Assembly: GCF_024713945.1 (NCBI RefSeq)
Contig: NC_134678.1
Span: forward strand, 3,224,001 to 3,288,000
DNA from: Dermatophagoides farinae
Lineage: Eukaryota; Arthropoda; Arachnida; Sarcoptiformes; Pyroglyphidae
Direction: 5' to 3'
DNA length: 64,000 bases
The notes under the pieces are model-generated. The model was not told the DNA's origin, made no database searches, and saw nothing but the letters and a program-made list of their open reading frames with translations. Made by a program: the position numbers and the translations under genes. Below, in pieces: positions 10,875 through 24,234 of the stretch; the first letter of the stretch is position 1, and every line of letters starts with the position of its first letter.

Positions 10875-12035
10875 TTATTTGAAACCCATTTGACAACGAA
10901 AATGTGTCTGTTTTGTTTGATTTGATTTTTGGCCTAATCGCAATTCCATTTTATATTTCAAACGATTCATGTATTGAATATCACGTGCAAATTGTTGGCC
11001 TGTTGAACCATTAGCACAGCTACCATTCCAACCAAGCATTCGATAACCGCGTTGAATTTTATTCATCAATTCACGATTTTTCGATCGATCCACAGGCACT
11101 AATTGTTTTTGTTGTGGAGGTAATTTTTGTTTATAATAAATCATCAATGAACGGTGACCAATAATTGCACCGGATGGTAATCGTAGCTGATAATTATCAT
11201 CATCCAATACATTTAAATCTACTTCATCGTCATCCTCTTCCTTCGGTTTCGAGTCATTTGGATAACTGGAAGAATAATCATAAAAATCTTCAAATTCCAA
11301 TAATGATTCGGTACGGTTATGAAAAATTATTTTCGTATGTCCCACGTCGATCATATGTTGCTGTGTGGATTTAGTCGATGAAAATGTTTTACCATTATCA
11401 CTACACCAAAGGCAACAATGTCCATGTGCAACTTTTGTACCAAGATAAAGTAATAATCCTTTCACATCGATACAATATTCTAAATCCGGTATGAAAAATG
11501 AATGTATTGTAGCCATGTGGGTGAGATTCGATTCAATATCGGTCGAATGATGACTACAGAAAAGACATTCATCAATCGGTATTGTTTCAAGAATTTCTTC
11601 ATCACTATCCATTTCTTCCCAATCGGATTCATTAAATTCTTCGTCTTTATTTTCTTCTTCGGGTTGTTGTTCTTTATCTCTCGATTTAGTTTTCTGTTGA
11701 TTATGATTATATCGATTCAAAAGTCTAGCCGCGATGGCCATTTGTCGAACATGTTTATTACTTGCATTATGTTGTTTGAATGCTTTTTGATTGACAAAAT
11801 TTTTGCCACATACATCACAATAGAATGTTGATTCATTAGAATTTTCTTTCTGACCTTGACCAACATCCATTGTATGTTTGATTTTTATCTGATTAAATTC
11901 ATCTTCAGTGATTGATTTTAATTGATTTAATTTACGTTTAAGATTATAAAGATGCCATTCACTTTTATAATGTTCACGTTGATGAGTCGTCGATGGTAAA
12001 CTTATCTGACAGGTTAGGCAAGATAATTTATCCAT
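10875..12035 (-). CDS. ZNF622: ZNF622/REI1-like 60S subunit maturation zinc finger
   Basis: Single exon, 386 aa. The REI1/ZNF622 layout is present: an N-terminal C2H2 finger (LSCLTCQISLPSTTHQREHY, then KSEWHLYNLKRK), a second finger (YCDVCGKNFVNQKAFKQHN), an acidic linker, then paired fingers (CLFCSHHSTDIESNLTHM and CLWCSDNGKTFSSTKSTQQH). The C-terminal block contains the conserved RLPSGAIIGHRSLMIYYKQ and YRMLGWNGS. In the family this cytoplasmic factor acts late in 60S ribosomal subunit maturation, in recycling of nucleolar shuttling factors. The start is ATG 12035, directly followed by the first finger. Its start is only 215 bp from the divergent small gene at 12251. Confidence 0.93.
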   Translation of the reverse strand: MDKLSCLTCQISLPSTTHQREHYKSEWHLYNLKRKLNQLKSITEDEFNQIKIKHTMDVGQGQKENSNESTFYCDVCGKNFVNQKAFKQHNASNKHVRQMAIAARLLNRYNHNQQKTKSRDKEQQPEEENKDEEFNESDWEEMDSDEEILETIPIDECLFCSHHSTDIESNLTHMATIHSFFIPDLEYCIDVKGLLLYLGTKVAHGHCCLWCSDNGKTFSSTKSTQQHMIDVGHTKIIFHNRTESLLEFEDFYDYSSSYPNDSKPKEEDDDEVDLNVLDDDNYQLRLPSGAIIGHRSLMIYYKQKLPPQQKQLVPVDRSKNRELMNKIQRGYRMLGWNGSCANGSTGQQFARDIQYMNRLKYKMELRLGQKSNQTKQTHFRCQMGFK

Positions 12036-12250
12036 TCTTTTTTTGTTGGGTAAAAATTTTTCGTATACAAAACACTAATTAATTTCAATTAATATGAGGA
12101 CAAAAAATATTTCGGTCGAATGTTTTTATATCAGAACGCGTGGCTTTCACTGTCACATTTTATTTGAATGGAATCTTCAAATTGTATGCGGTTTCGCAAC
12201 GTAACAAAATTTCGATTTGTCAAACAGAATTTAAAAAACACGGCTCCAAA
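12036..12250. promoter_or_regulatory. Bidirectional promoter, ZNF622 / KEN-SxIP gene
   Basis: A 215-bp gap between divergent start codons, so both promoters must lie here or overlap. It contains a locally GC-richer stretch at about 12138-12200 (acgcgtggctttcac, tgcggtttcgcaacg). No single element was defined. Confidence 0.5.
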
Positions 12251-12692
12251 ATGGTAATTTATTTTACTAAATGTTTTTCATGTTAATATTAATTAATCTC
12301 TCTTACGGATAGGAATCAGAAAATTTTCTAAACAATCTTCCTGTATTTAATAAGGAGAATTTTTCCAAAATTAATACACGTACAATGAAAAAATCATCCA
12401 ATTCATTTCTATCGGTTTCATCCAAAATTCGTTCAATTAATGATGAATCATTGGAAAGTAAGTGTTATTGTGATGATGATGATCATGATGCACATGCATT
12501 AAATGTTTTAATAATCAATTGATTTCCAAAAAAACAGTACGCGAACCCGAATACAATATATTAATCGATTTTCTCAAAAAACATTATCATCAAGAATTGG
12601 ATGATCCTAAAACGGTACCATCAAAACGTTCATCCATACCGAATACGATCAATAGTTTGGAGCAGAAAAAATCTCGACGATTTTTAAATTAA
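12251..12692 (+). CDS. 100-aa protein with KEN box and SxIP motif (hypothetical)
   Basis: Three exons, 12251-12253 (only the ATG), 12313-12457 and 12538-12692, give a 100-aa protein with consistent phases and good GT-AG sites. Residues 15-17 are K-E-N in PVFNKENFSKIN, the form of an APC/C degron. Residues 81-84 are S-S-I-P in the basic context PSKRSSIPNT, the form of an EB1-binding SxIP motif. A helix-prone segment (REPEYNILIDFLKKHYHQEL) lies between them. A small basic protein with both motifs suggests a mitotic microtubule plus-end or spindle regulator, but this is inference from short motifs and I do not recognise an orthologue. It is divergent from ZNF622. Confidence 0.6.
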
Positions 12693-13361
12693 TATAATCT
12701 TGAAAAGTTTAAATATTAAATAAATAAATTCTAAAAAATGATTTTCGAAATATTTTTCGATTTTTTTTCTTTTGTTTCCAACAATTTTTTTTTCCTGTAT
12801 AATACATTGTGACCATAACCATTCGGCAATATTAATCAATGCCAAAGTGTGGCGCCACAATCGGATTTGATAAATCTTTGGAAACGCAATATCTCTTATC
12901 ATCATCATCATCATCATATCATATATTAAAACGCAACTCGAAAGCATGCATGCATGGCAGCAGCACATAGCATTAAAAAAAAGTCTCTACACAGAGAGAA
13001 AAAATGTAAGCTTCACGGCACTACATATGATTTGAAAATGCACAGTGACAGTTAAAGAGAAAAAAGCTATTTAAAAACATTGAGCCGATTACTGTCTAAA
13101 TATGCGTATGCATGCAACAGCATCATCATCGTTTTGATTTGAAATTCGACTGTTTCAACATTATTGAGATCTATTTCGACATAAATGATATTTAAAGTTA
13201 ATAGCGCGTCTTTTGAATAATTGAAATAATATTCACTAAATAATAAATTTATTTTTTTAAATAAAATTGTTTTTTATTTAAATTGAAAACTGTATGAAAA
13301 AATTCAAAAATTATGAAAGAAATTATCAATAAAATTTTTTATGAATAATTACAGTTTACCT
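12693..13361. other. Intergenic region
   Basis: AT-rich. It contains an 18-bp sequence (tacacagagagaaaaaat, 12988-13005) that occurs again in the same orientation at 15649-15666, suggesting a dispersed repeat. No gene seen. Confidence 0.5.
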
Positions 13362-13734
13362 TTAATCTTCCAAATATTCTTCGTAAAAATTTTGCTCTAA
13401 AGAATTTTCTTTAAAGAGTGTCAAGGCTATCTTTTTCTGAATGAAATTCACCATCGAATAAGATGGATTTTTCATATTCTTTGATGTCGAAATTGAACGT
13501 TTGTTCAATTGATGGAATCGTTCGTATTTATACGAAGAGTGACGATAATTTGGTCCAAATTCCAATGCATCTTCCCAATAATGCAATATGTTGTGGAATT
13601 TGGGCGTTAATTTATATATAGATTTATTTGATCGAATGAATAAAAAAAGAAGTCGGCAGTCGCAGTCTATATTTTACACATTATCATCATACATTTTTTT
13701 TAATGTATCAGGGCGTTGAGTCGTGTGAGCCCAT
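13362..13734 (-). pseudogene. Small ORF interrupted by a 102-bp insertion
   Basis: On the minus strand, ATG 13734 opens MGSHDSTP and then meets a stop at once inside a 102-bp insertion (13609-13710). Beyond the insertion, 13601-13362 continues as an open frame (KFHNILHYWEDALEFGPNYR and on to EEYLED) with codon usage like the neighbouring genes. The insertion is flanked by a 7-bp direct repeat (aacgccc on the minus strand). Removing the insertion and one repeat copy would join the two parts in frame as about 87 aa. I do not recognise the protein. It may be an intact gene in other strains, or the downstream part may be the last exon of another transcript. Confidence 0.45.
13609..13710 (-). mobile_element. 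102-bp non-coding insertion with 7-bp TSD
   Basis: The segment is bounded by the 7-bp direct repeat gggcgtt (plus strand, 13602-13608 and 13711-13717), a likely target-site duplication. A second copy of its core lies in opposite orientation at 15564-15650, with a 7-base indel. No clear terminal inverted repeats, so the family is unknown. Confidence 0.55.
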
Positions 13735-15026
13735 AACCTGATAAAATAAATATGCTGAGTAATGCACAAGAAATAAGAATATCGTAGAATAGAAATAAGC
13801 AAATAAAGGTTTACTAAAACGGACAAAACAAGTGTTATAATTCAGTTCTTAAGTTTACATATAAATATAGTATAAACGGAACCATTGTTCCAAGTAGTTC
13901 TACAAAACATTGTTAACATATAATAATTCAATATATTCGAACAGTAATTTATTACATTTGTATTAGCATTGTTCAACCAGATAGATTTTTTATTTTTTTT
14001 TTAAAGATTAATTGTGATGTAGGTTAATTCTTTTATGAGATAAATCATAGCTTTAAAATTAAATTGAATAAAAATTTAAAAAACAAAAACAATATCCATT
14101 AACATTTGGCAACGAAAACAACAACAATCATAACATTGTAAAATTACATTAAAAATGAATGAATGAAAAATTATTTCCATAATGGGTTATTTGTTATTCA
14201 TTTCTGAAGTGATATTTTGATATTTCATGATTTAAAAATTTATTTTTTAGAATTTATCAATTAAATTCTAAATTTGATTAATAATGAAATTCAAAATCGG
14301 AGCTTAACCTCCAATTAGAAAGCGTATTTACCATTCTTTGATGGAGGTTAATATGTAACTTTGCAGTTTAGCCTGCTAAATAACCTGCAAGTATACACTC
14401 AATCTTGCAGTTTACCCTGCTCACTTTATTCCCTGTGTATATATTGGGAATATTCAGGTGTATGATGTGTAAGGATCAAGTATATTTTTTCCGACTTCTA
14501 ATGCAATGCTTAGAAAACCTGAAATGTAAGAAAAAAACAATTAATTTTTTTTTTGCTATTTGCAAATTAGTAAATAACGATATTTTGAACAACTTCAGAC
14601 ACACACTTTTTGTAACATGAGCAACACAAAACACATTATTTTCTTTTCTTAACGTTGTCTTTACGCTTTAAATTTTTGAGACGTTACCCCCACGTTAAGC
14701 GGGATAGTACTGTAAATCTTTTTTCGTTTCTTTTTTTCAAAAACTCAAAAATTTGAGTTTGTCCTTTCCTGTCCACTACTAATATTCAAAAACAAAAAAT
14801 CCTTCAAACATTACCAAAATAATCGCTCGGGCATAAACGATGATATTTTTGAATGTCTAAAATCCAATTCGTATTTCTTCCACTCGTGTTGGATTATGTT
14901 TGCGACTATATTATTTGGAACAAAAAACAAAAATAAAGATTAAGTGCGAAAAACATGATGATATTTATACCAAACAATAACAACAAAACAATACATACCG
15001 AAACTAATTTCCAATAAAGACGTCAT
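13674..15026 (-). CDS. Possible 60-aa spliced ORF (doubtful)
   Basis: Three in-phase pieces can be joined by GT-AG sites: 14999-15026 (MTSLLEISF), 14815-14905 (ANIIQHEWKKYELDF and on to PERLFW) and 13674-13737, ending at a TAA inside the 102-bp insertion. The middle piece looks like coding sequence. The last piece uses a different frame from the MGSHD ORF that overlaps it, so both cannot be right. I list it because a short conserved exon may exist at 14815-14905; confidence is low. Confidence 0.22.
14680..14714. mobile_element. Pogo/Tigger-like terminal remnant
   Basis: The sequence gagacgttacccccacg then ttaagcgggatagtactg, followed by TA, reads on the minus strand as a CAGTACTATCCCGC end. 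This is the style of Tc1/mariner-superfamily pogo/Tigger termini, which begin CAGTA and contain TAACGxGGGGGTxACGT. I found no matching opposite end within the interval, so this is a solo remnant. Confidence 0.35.
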
Positions 15027-15947
15027 ATAATTTGGTTTTATTAAAAACACGGATTCAATGCGTCAATTAAATAACCGCACTCGAACACAACAAAGAATTA
15101 AATGGAATTTGAATGAAAAATTTAACAAAATCGTTGATTTTCGAATCGAATGGCCAACTAATTTCTTTAATGAATTGTAATTGAAATCATCAAATAATTT
15201 TTCGGTAGGAATAGAGAAAAAACATACCTGGATTCAAAATGAAATAATATTTTGTCGCATTAACGGTGTGAAAAACGAAATTTTATTTTGACTCCAAATC
15301 ACTAGTATGTGTCTGTGTCAGCGTGTGTTCAATTGTGTTGCTCGGACTCGGAATTTGCAGTTGGAAACATCCTGTTTCTCTCACCGCCATTCTCGGTCGA
15401 AATAGGAAGAGGTGGCAATAGGCAGGAGCATGCGCAGCCAGTTGACTGCTACAATTTTTTATTTATATTATGTGCAGAAAAAAAGATACAAGTTTTCTTT
15501 TTTCAATTACGAATATCAATGCTGCTGCTAACGACGGCAAAGCGTTTTTTATTCGATTAATGATGATACATTAAAAAAATGTATGATGATAATGTGTAAA
15601 ATATAGACTGCGACTTTTTTGTTATTCATTCGATCAAATAAAAATCTATACACAGAGAGAAAAAATCGAAAATCATTTACTCAAAATCCTGTCAATAAAC
15701 AGCGTTACCATACAAATTACAAGCAGTTAAAAATTGTATAAATTGGAGCACTCAATGTTACGTAGTATATGAATACATATTCATATATACATACATTATT
15801 ATACACGCTGAAAGCATTCCCTACTGTTGGATGTACATACATAAACACTAATTGGCTTACTCTTTTATATAAAGTATGATGATGATGATGATTTTTTAGG
15901 ATACTTATATATATATATATATCAATCAATAATAAGTGATAGCAATC
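15027..15947. other. Intergenic region upstream of eIF5
   Basis: Contains a locally GC-richer stretch at 15300-15470, the inverted repeat copy at 15564-15650 and a TA microsatellite at 15906-15922 just upstream of the eIF5 start. No convincing gene. Confidence 0.5.
15564..15650 (+). repeat. Inverted copy of the 13609-13710 element
   Basis: 87 bp matching the reverse complement of 13617-13710 closely, except for one missing A in an A-run and a missing 7-base segment near the middle. The two copies form inverted repeats about 1.85 kb apart. Directly beyond it lies the second copy of the 18-bp sequence tacacagagagaaaaaat. Confidence 0.7.
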
Positions 15948-17535
15948 ATGGCCAGTGTTAATGTTAATCGTAATTTAACCGATCAATTTTATCGGTATAA
16001 GATGCCAAAATTATTGGCAAAAGTTGAAGGAAAAGGCAATGGCATCAAAACGGTTATTGTCAATATGGTTGATATTGCTAAAGCATTGAATCGTCCACCA
16101 ATGTGTATGTTTTGTTTCTATTCTGAATATTTAATTCAATATTTACATATATTTGTTTCTATCTCTTGTTTATAGATCCAACCAAATATTTTGGTTGTGT
16201 TCTTGGAGCACAGGTTAATTGTGATGTAAAAAATGAACGTTATATTGTGAATGGATCACATGATGCAGCACGTTTACAAGATTTATTAGATGGTTTCATT
16301 AAGAAATATGTTCTTTGCGCTTCTTGTGATAATCCTGAAACAACATTGTTGGTTAATCATAAAAAAGGTACAATTAGTGCCACATGTAAAGCATGTGGCC
16401 ATCTGGGATCAATTAGCTCACAGGATAAATTGACCACATATATATTGAAGTGTCCACCGGATCAACAAAATGCACCCGGTGCATCAGTGAGTAAACGAAA
16501 GAAGAAAGAACGTGAAGAAAAATGCCGCAAAGATGGTCAAAATGGTCGTAGTGGTAGTCCACAACATGATTCCGATGAATTTACAGCCGAAAATGGTGAT
16601 CAGGATAATGATTGGTGTGATCCAACTGAAGTTGCCGAAGATCTGGATAATAGTGCATTGAAAAAATTGACGCTAAATGACGATCTTGAAAAATCTGTTC
16701 AACAACGAATGCAAATTTTTTATGATTTTGTCAAGGTAACTATTTTTCTATTTGGGGTGATATAAACAATAATCAATTTGATTTTAGGAAAAAACTTTGA
16801 CTAACGGACCGATTGATGTAGCCATTCAAAAGGAAATTCTTAGTGAAGCTGAACGTTTAGAAGTTAAGGACAAAGCTGCCATTGTTCTTTGTGAAGTTTT
16901 ATTCCGTGATCCAACTAAAATTCCTGAAAAGATCAAGGCTAATCGAAATTTATTTTTACGCGTAAGTTTGACGACTCTGATGATTAATATAATTAAACCA
17001 TCCATCACCACCACCACCATGGTATAATATTTTTTCCACCTAAATCATCACATAGTTTACATTGGATAATCCCAAATGTCAAAAATATCTGATTCGTGGT
17101 TTTGAATTGACTGTCAAAGAATTTCCCATTGAATTGCTTCCACGTGTTGCCACCATTTTGAAAACATTCTATGATGAAGATATTTTGGATGAAAAAGTTC
17201 TTATCGATTGGGCTGATAAGGTATGAAAATTAATGAAATTTGAAAATTTCACAATCATTTTTGTTGTTTTGTTCATTTAGAAAAAATCTGCTGTCAAAGA
17301 ATTAGGAACGCAAATCTTTGAAAGAGCACAAAAATTTATTGATTGGCTTAAAATTGCCGAAGAAGAAGATGATGATGATGACGATGAAGAGGAAGAGGAC
17401 GAAGTGCAAGTTGTTTATGATGAACGAAGTCGACCAGATAAAATTATTGAATTGGAAGAAAAGAAACAATCGGAAGAGGTGAAAAAATTATTAAATAAAG
17501 ATAAAGATTTAGATATTGATATTGATGCTATTTAA
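15948..17535 (+). CDS. EIF5: Translation initiation factor eIF5
   Basis: Five exons (15948-16104, 16176-16735, 16788-16961, 17056-17220, 17281-17535) encode 436 aa, nearly the human length. eIF5 is the GTPase-activating protein for eIF2 in the 43S/48S complex. The N-terminal domain is almost identical to the family: [19 protein letters not shown], then [18 protein letters not shown], with the catalytic Arg in the VNVNR segment. A C2-C2 zinc ribbon follows (CASC at the end of exon 2's first third and CKAC). The C-terminal W2/HEAT domain spans exons 3-5 and ends in an acidic Asp/Glu stretch. The first splice gives RPPMYPTKYFG, matching RPPTYPTKYFG. ATG 15948 gives MASVNVNR, as in orthologues. 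Confidence 0.96.
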
Positions 17536-18076
17536 ATAATCATCGTTAATATCATGGCTTTTTCCTTTTTTTTCTATTTAAAAATTGTAAAAAACAAACA
17601 ACCGTATCAACAACAATGATCCGTATATAATACATTCGATCGAAATATATAATGAATTCTGATAATTAAAATATTTTATTATTATTCAAGAGATAATGAT
17701 GAAAAATTTAAATTTTTTTAAATACAACTATGTCTACATGATCAGTATGGATTATGTAACAATAGAAAAAGTGTGTTGGTTTTTTGAGCTCGTTCTTGTA
17801 TTGTTGACGTTGATGATTGTTGTGTGTATGCGTGGTAGAATATATTAATTTTTTGCTTCGCCTAATAGCCATTATGTGTTTGTAATATTTTTTTTCAATC
17901 AATCAAATTTCATTCACAATTCATGCTGATTAAAATTGTTTATAATTTATTTCGATGAGATTAGTACATTGACCATTATTATTTTTTTGGATTGATTGAT
18001 CAAATCGCTCATCGTTTTGTTTTGAAAATTCTCTTTTCATTGAAAAGTGTTTTTTTTTGCATTTCATTCATTCATC
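17536..18076. other. Intergenic region between eIF5 and KLC
   Basis: 540 bp of AT-rich sequence that must hold the eIF5 3' UTR and the KLC promoter. No other gene seen. Confidence 0.6.
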
Positions 18077-20307
<2,231 letters not shown>

Positions 20308-21164
20308 TCACATTATCAAGTAATCATTTATGATCAAGTTTTATTCCTTGAAGAATTGATTTATTTTTATTTTTTTATTTCACCTACTAAATTATCGTCG
20401 ACAACGATTGGCTCATTCATTAAGTTCCTTATTCCAGAAAAAAAACTATGTTCGATTCGACTATTTCTTTTTCACATTTGATTTGAAAAAAAATTGAAAA
20501 TTTTCAACATTCTCCTTTCCCACATCTAATTATATTTTTTTTCTTTATATTCTATAGACTGTGATAAATATTTTGTAACACATTTTGAATGAAACGACGA
20601 AAAAATGAGAATAATTTAAAATTGTATTAGAATTATCGGTACTCATCATCATCCATTAACACACACACACACTTACACAGCACTATATCCAATTATTGAC
20701 ATTCAAACCACACTACCATTAATTATTGATTATATTAAATATCATCATAAACCATTTTTATTTATTTTTTTTTTCTTTGTTCAAATAAAAATTCAAACCA
20801 TTTCGTTACATTTTGATTGTGATTAAAATCACAATTAGAATGTTTCGCCATCTGATGTCCATAATTCTCATCATTATCATCGATTCTACATTGGCTAAAA
20901 AAAATAAAGTAAAAGTGAAATTCAATTGTTGGAGCTGTGTATAATTGATTTTTTTTCGTTATTTTTTTCTATGACAACCATCAAAATCTATATGTAGAAA
21001 TCTAGATTATAAGTCATGCACACGTACACATAAAATAAATCAAACCCGATAAATGGAACATTTCTATTTTGTTTCAACAACAACATATCAAGAATTATTC
21101 ATCAATATATTATTGTCAATCATCAATTGAATGAATAAAATATTGACCTCATAAACAAACGAAT
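20308..21164. other. Intergenic region
   Basis: 857 bp: KLC 3' UTR, then AT-rich sequence with a short (CA)n run near 20660, then the upstream region of the palmitoyltransferase. No gene seen. Confidence 0.6.
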
Positions 21165-22140
21165 ATGTTTTGGAAGAAACGTTATTCGGAATTGTTATCA
21201 TCGATATTTTTTCTATCGATGATTATTATTGTATTCATATTCGAAGTATTTGTGATACGTCCATATTTGCTGGAAAGTAATGTGTCCAATTTCGTTACAT
21301 TGCATTTATTCATGGCCATCTTCTTACTTATTAATACTTGTTTAAATCTTTATCTGGTTGTACATACGGATACATCGATCATCGGTATGGTAATGCCTTC
21401 TATAACACCATTACCCCCACAATGGCATTATTGTTATGTATGTGAATCGAATACACCACCACGTTCATTTCATTGCAAAACATGTAATCGTTGTATATTA
21501 CGACGTGACCATCATTGTGTTTTCACATGTAAGTCGTTTATTTGATATTTAAAAATTCATAAAAACTCATTTTAAATTTGTCAATTTTATAAAGCCTGCT
21601 GTATTGGCTATAAGAATTACAAGTAAGTTTAAGTTTTGAAAAATTAATTTGAATTTTTAATACCATTTTTTGTTCATTTTATTTAGATATTTTATGGGCC
21701 TTTTGTTTAATGTTGGTTTCGCATGCACTTATGCAACGATAATGCATTGGCATTATATTTGGTTGAATATTAATCATCTTGGTTTATGGGCAATCGCCGC
21801 TCATTCTGTTCCATTAGGATTCTATCTATTAGGCATGATCGATTTATGGACAACTTGTTGTAATATAATATCAATGCTTTGCATTGTTGGTGCTATATTC
21901 GCTTCCGGTTTATTCATCTATCATTTTAATCTGTTACGAATGAATCGTACAACATATGAAAGAGCCAAATCGATTGCCGATTATGATCTAAGTGATTGGC
22001 AAAAAAATCTTTCGGAAACACTTGGTGATCGTTGGCTATTGTTAATATTTCTATGTCCATTAATTAAATCAAGTTTACCCGGTGATGGTGTACATTTTCA
22101 AACTAAACAGGAAAAATATTTACAGAATAAACAAATTTGA
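21165..22140 (+). CDS. DHHC palmitoyltransferase (ZDHHC24-like)
   Basis: Exons 21165-21528, 21595-21622 (a 28-nt microexon) and 21687-22140 encode 281 aa. Two N-terminal transmembrane helices are followed by the DHHC cysteine-rich domain: WHYCYVCESNTPPRSFHC, then CNRCILRRDHHCVFT and CCIGYKNYKYF, the latter created by the microexon. The catalytic Cys is in DHHC. Two to three further hydrophobic segments follow. The enzyme S-palmitoylates proteins at Golgi or ER membranes. The domain layout and short length are closest to ZDHHC24; the paralogue call is moderate. It is convergent with the next gene, with only 10 bp between the stop codons. Confidence 0.88.
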
Positions 22141-22150
22141 AAAACAATAT

Positions 22151-22745
22151 TCAACGTAATCGTTTATTTTTTGTGATTTTTTCAATATCTTGTCTGCTTA
22201 AATATTGTACACCATCTCGAAATCGTCCTAACTGATAATCCATTCCTCGTACTTCATTTAATCCTTTTTTCTTGGGTTGTGGTTTTTGTTTTTTTCGTTT
22301 CAATGTGGTTCCTGATGTATGATTTTGTTGTTGTTGTTGTTCACGTTCTTCCCGTTCTCTTTGTTTACGTTCACGAACTTCTTGTAAATGTTGCTGAATA
22401 TTTTTACCACGTGGTTTTTTTGGCTAAATTAAAAAAAAAATCAAATTTAAAATTCATTTTTTTCTGCAAAATAAAAACATTTTTACCGTTGCGCCTAATC
22501 GAATGGCAAGTTCACGTTTGGCTGCACGTTTATCTTTATCAGAAAATCCTTTAATTCCCAAATTAAAGACCTCATGGCGTGCTTTTTCAAGATCAAATTC
22601 ATTCGGTTCAAGCTTTTTTTTTTTTGATTGTTAATTGAATGTTAAAAAATTAAAAATTAACAGTTTAAAAATTTGAATGAAATTTAATTACCTTTCTTTT
22701 TGATGTTTGAAATTTATTATTTTTACGGAAATTTTGTCTTGACAT
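22151..22745 (-). CDS. C1orf131 / DUF4602 homologue
   Basis: Exons (minus) 22692-22745, 22487-22612 and 22151-22423 encode 150 aa, all joined in phase 0. The N-terminus is basic (MSRQNFRKNNKFQTSKRK). The central block EFDLEKARHEVFNLGIKGFS, continuing to RELAIRLGATPKKPRGKN, matches the DUF4602 pattern (Phe/Gly-Ile-x-Gly, then AIxLGAxPPK). The end, LGRFRDGVQYLSRQDIEK, matches the family's closing LGRFxNGxLxLSxxDIxKI. Human C1orf131 is a nucleolar component of early small-subunit (90S) pre-ribosomes. The basic, helical character fits that role. Confidence 0.82.
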
Positions 22746-23154
22746 GATAATATAAACAAATTAATCAAAAAAAAAAAACCAATTCAACATGTGAATGTTG
22801 TGAAAAATAAATAAATCGTAATCATTAACTGACGAAACTATCGATACAATCGTAATATTATATCTAAAAAAATTGTAGAAATAGTTATCAGATGGCAGCA
22901 TATGGACTGTTTTTATTTCATAAAAAAAATTCAGTATTAAATGCGTGCGCGCTCAACCGAGAATGAATGTGTGAAAGAGCGACAGAAATCCAAAAAACCG
23001 GGCTATAGTCTCCAAAAACTAAAAAAAAAACGGATAGGAAAAGGGAGAACAACAATGATGATGAATGAATGGAGCAATCCATTCTTGAATGAGTGTGTAT
23101 GTGTGTGAGTTTGTGATGTTCATTCATTCGTTGAATAGCAAATAATGATCGGCA

Positions 23155-23185
<31 letters not shown>

Positions 23186-24202
23186 CATACAATTGTATTT
23201 CAGATTCTTTCGTGTGTTGTATACAACCACAAATTTTTGTAGATTGTTGACTAAACCAGAACAGACGCCAGAGTATGTTATGTGTGGCAAGTAAAAGAAA
23301 AAATCGAGCAGATTCGATTCGAATAATAAATGCAATAGGATCCCTACCAGAGAAAAAAAAAGAAGAGCCATGTTGTTGTATTTTACGGGTGGTGGTGGTG
23401 ATGATTGTAGATATAAATTTTTCTCTTGAATTTTAAACCATTATCATCATTCAATACAATAATAATAATAATAACTACGATTTTTTTAACTTTATACCAG
23501 AAGCCAATAATCTCAGTGGGTTTGTTTGTTGTATTATTACAGTGGCAATCTTGGATGACGAAATAGAAGAGAATCTTTGATCAGATTAGATCATCTTTGC
23601 TATCTTTTTCCTATCTCTCTGTTTCTGCTTCGCCATTAAAGGTTTCCCCTTGCTATACACATTGATGGCTATTATTATTTTTTCTTTTTTTTTATTGATT
23701 TCGTGATTTTACCAAATGTAAAAAAAACTATCAGTGTTTTGAACTGAAGAATATACGAGGTTTTCGTTCTGGCTTCAATCACATTGTGTGTGTGTGTGTC
23801 TGTCAATCGTCGTTGATGATGCGACAAGAAAATCTTTTGAATGTCAACATATACGGGCAAATCAGCCGTTAAGATGAAATTTAATTCAAATTGTTGAAAT
23901 TCTTTTTCTAATTCGTAAGTTTATACATGAATTTTTTTTCTCATTCAAAAAAAAAATTTATTTTTTTTTCAATTCTAGATGATGATAGTGGTGGTGGTGG
24001 TGGTGTTGTTCTTACTACATACATAGTAAATATATAAACATCCAAATGCTGCCAATGTAATCATAGTCATTTGATTTGATTTGATTCGACTAATCAATAA
24101 TACCTTGTCTATCTTAATCATCATATATCTTCATCATATCAGAAAAAAAATTTTCTTTTTGATAATTTTTATCATAAATATCAATTAAATAATTGAAATC
24201 GC

Positions 24203-24234
<32 letters not shown>

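Noticed and set aside
15309-15560. 83-codon ORF upstream of eIF5
   Set aside because: No domain, atypical codon use, overlaps the inverted repeat; probably chance in a GC-richer stretch.
22279-22554. Plus-strand ORF opposite the C1orf131 homologue
   Set aside because: Antisense shadow; the minus-strand spliced gene explains the region.
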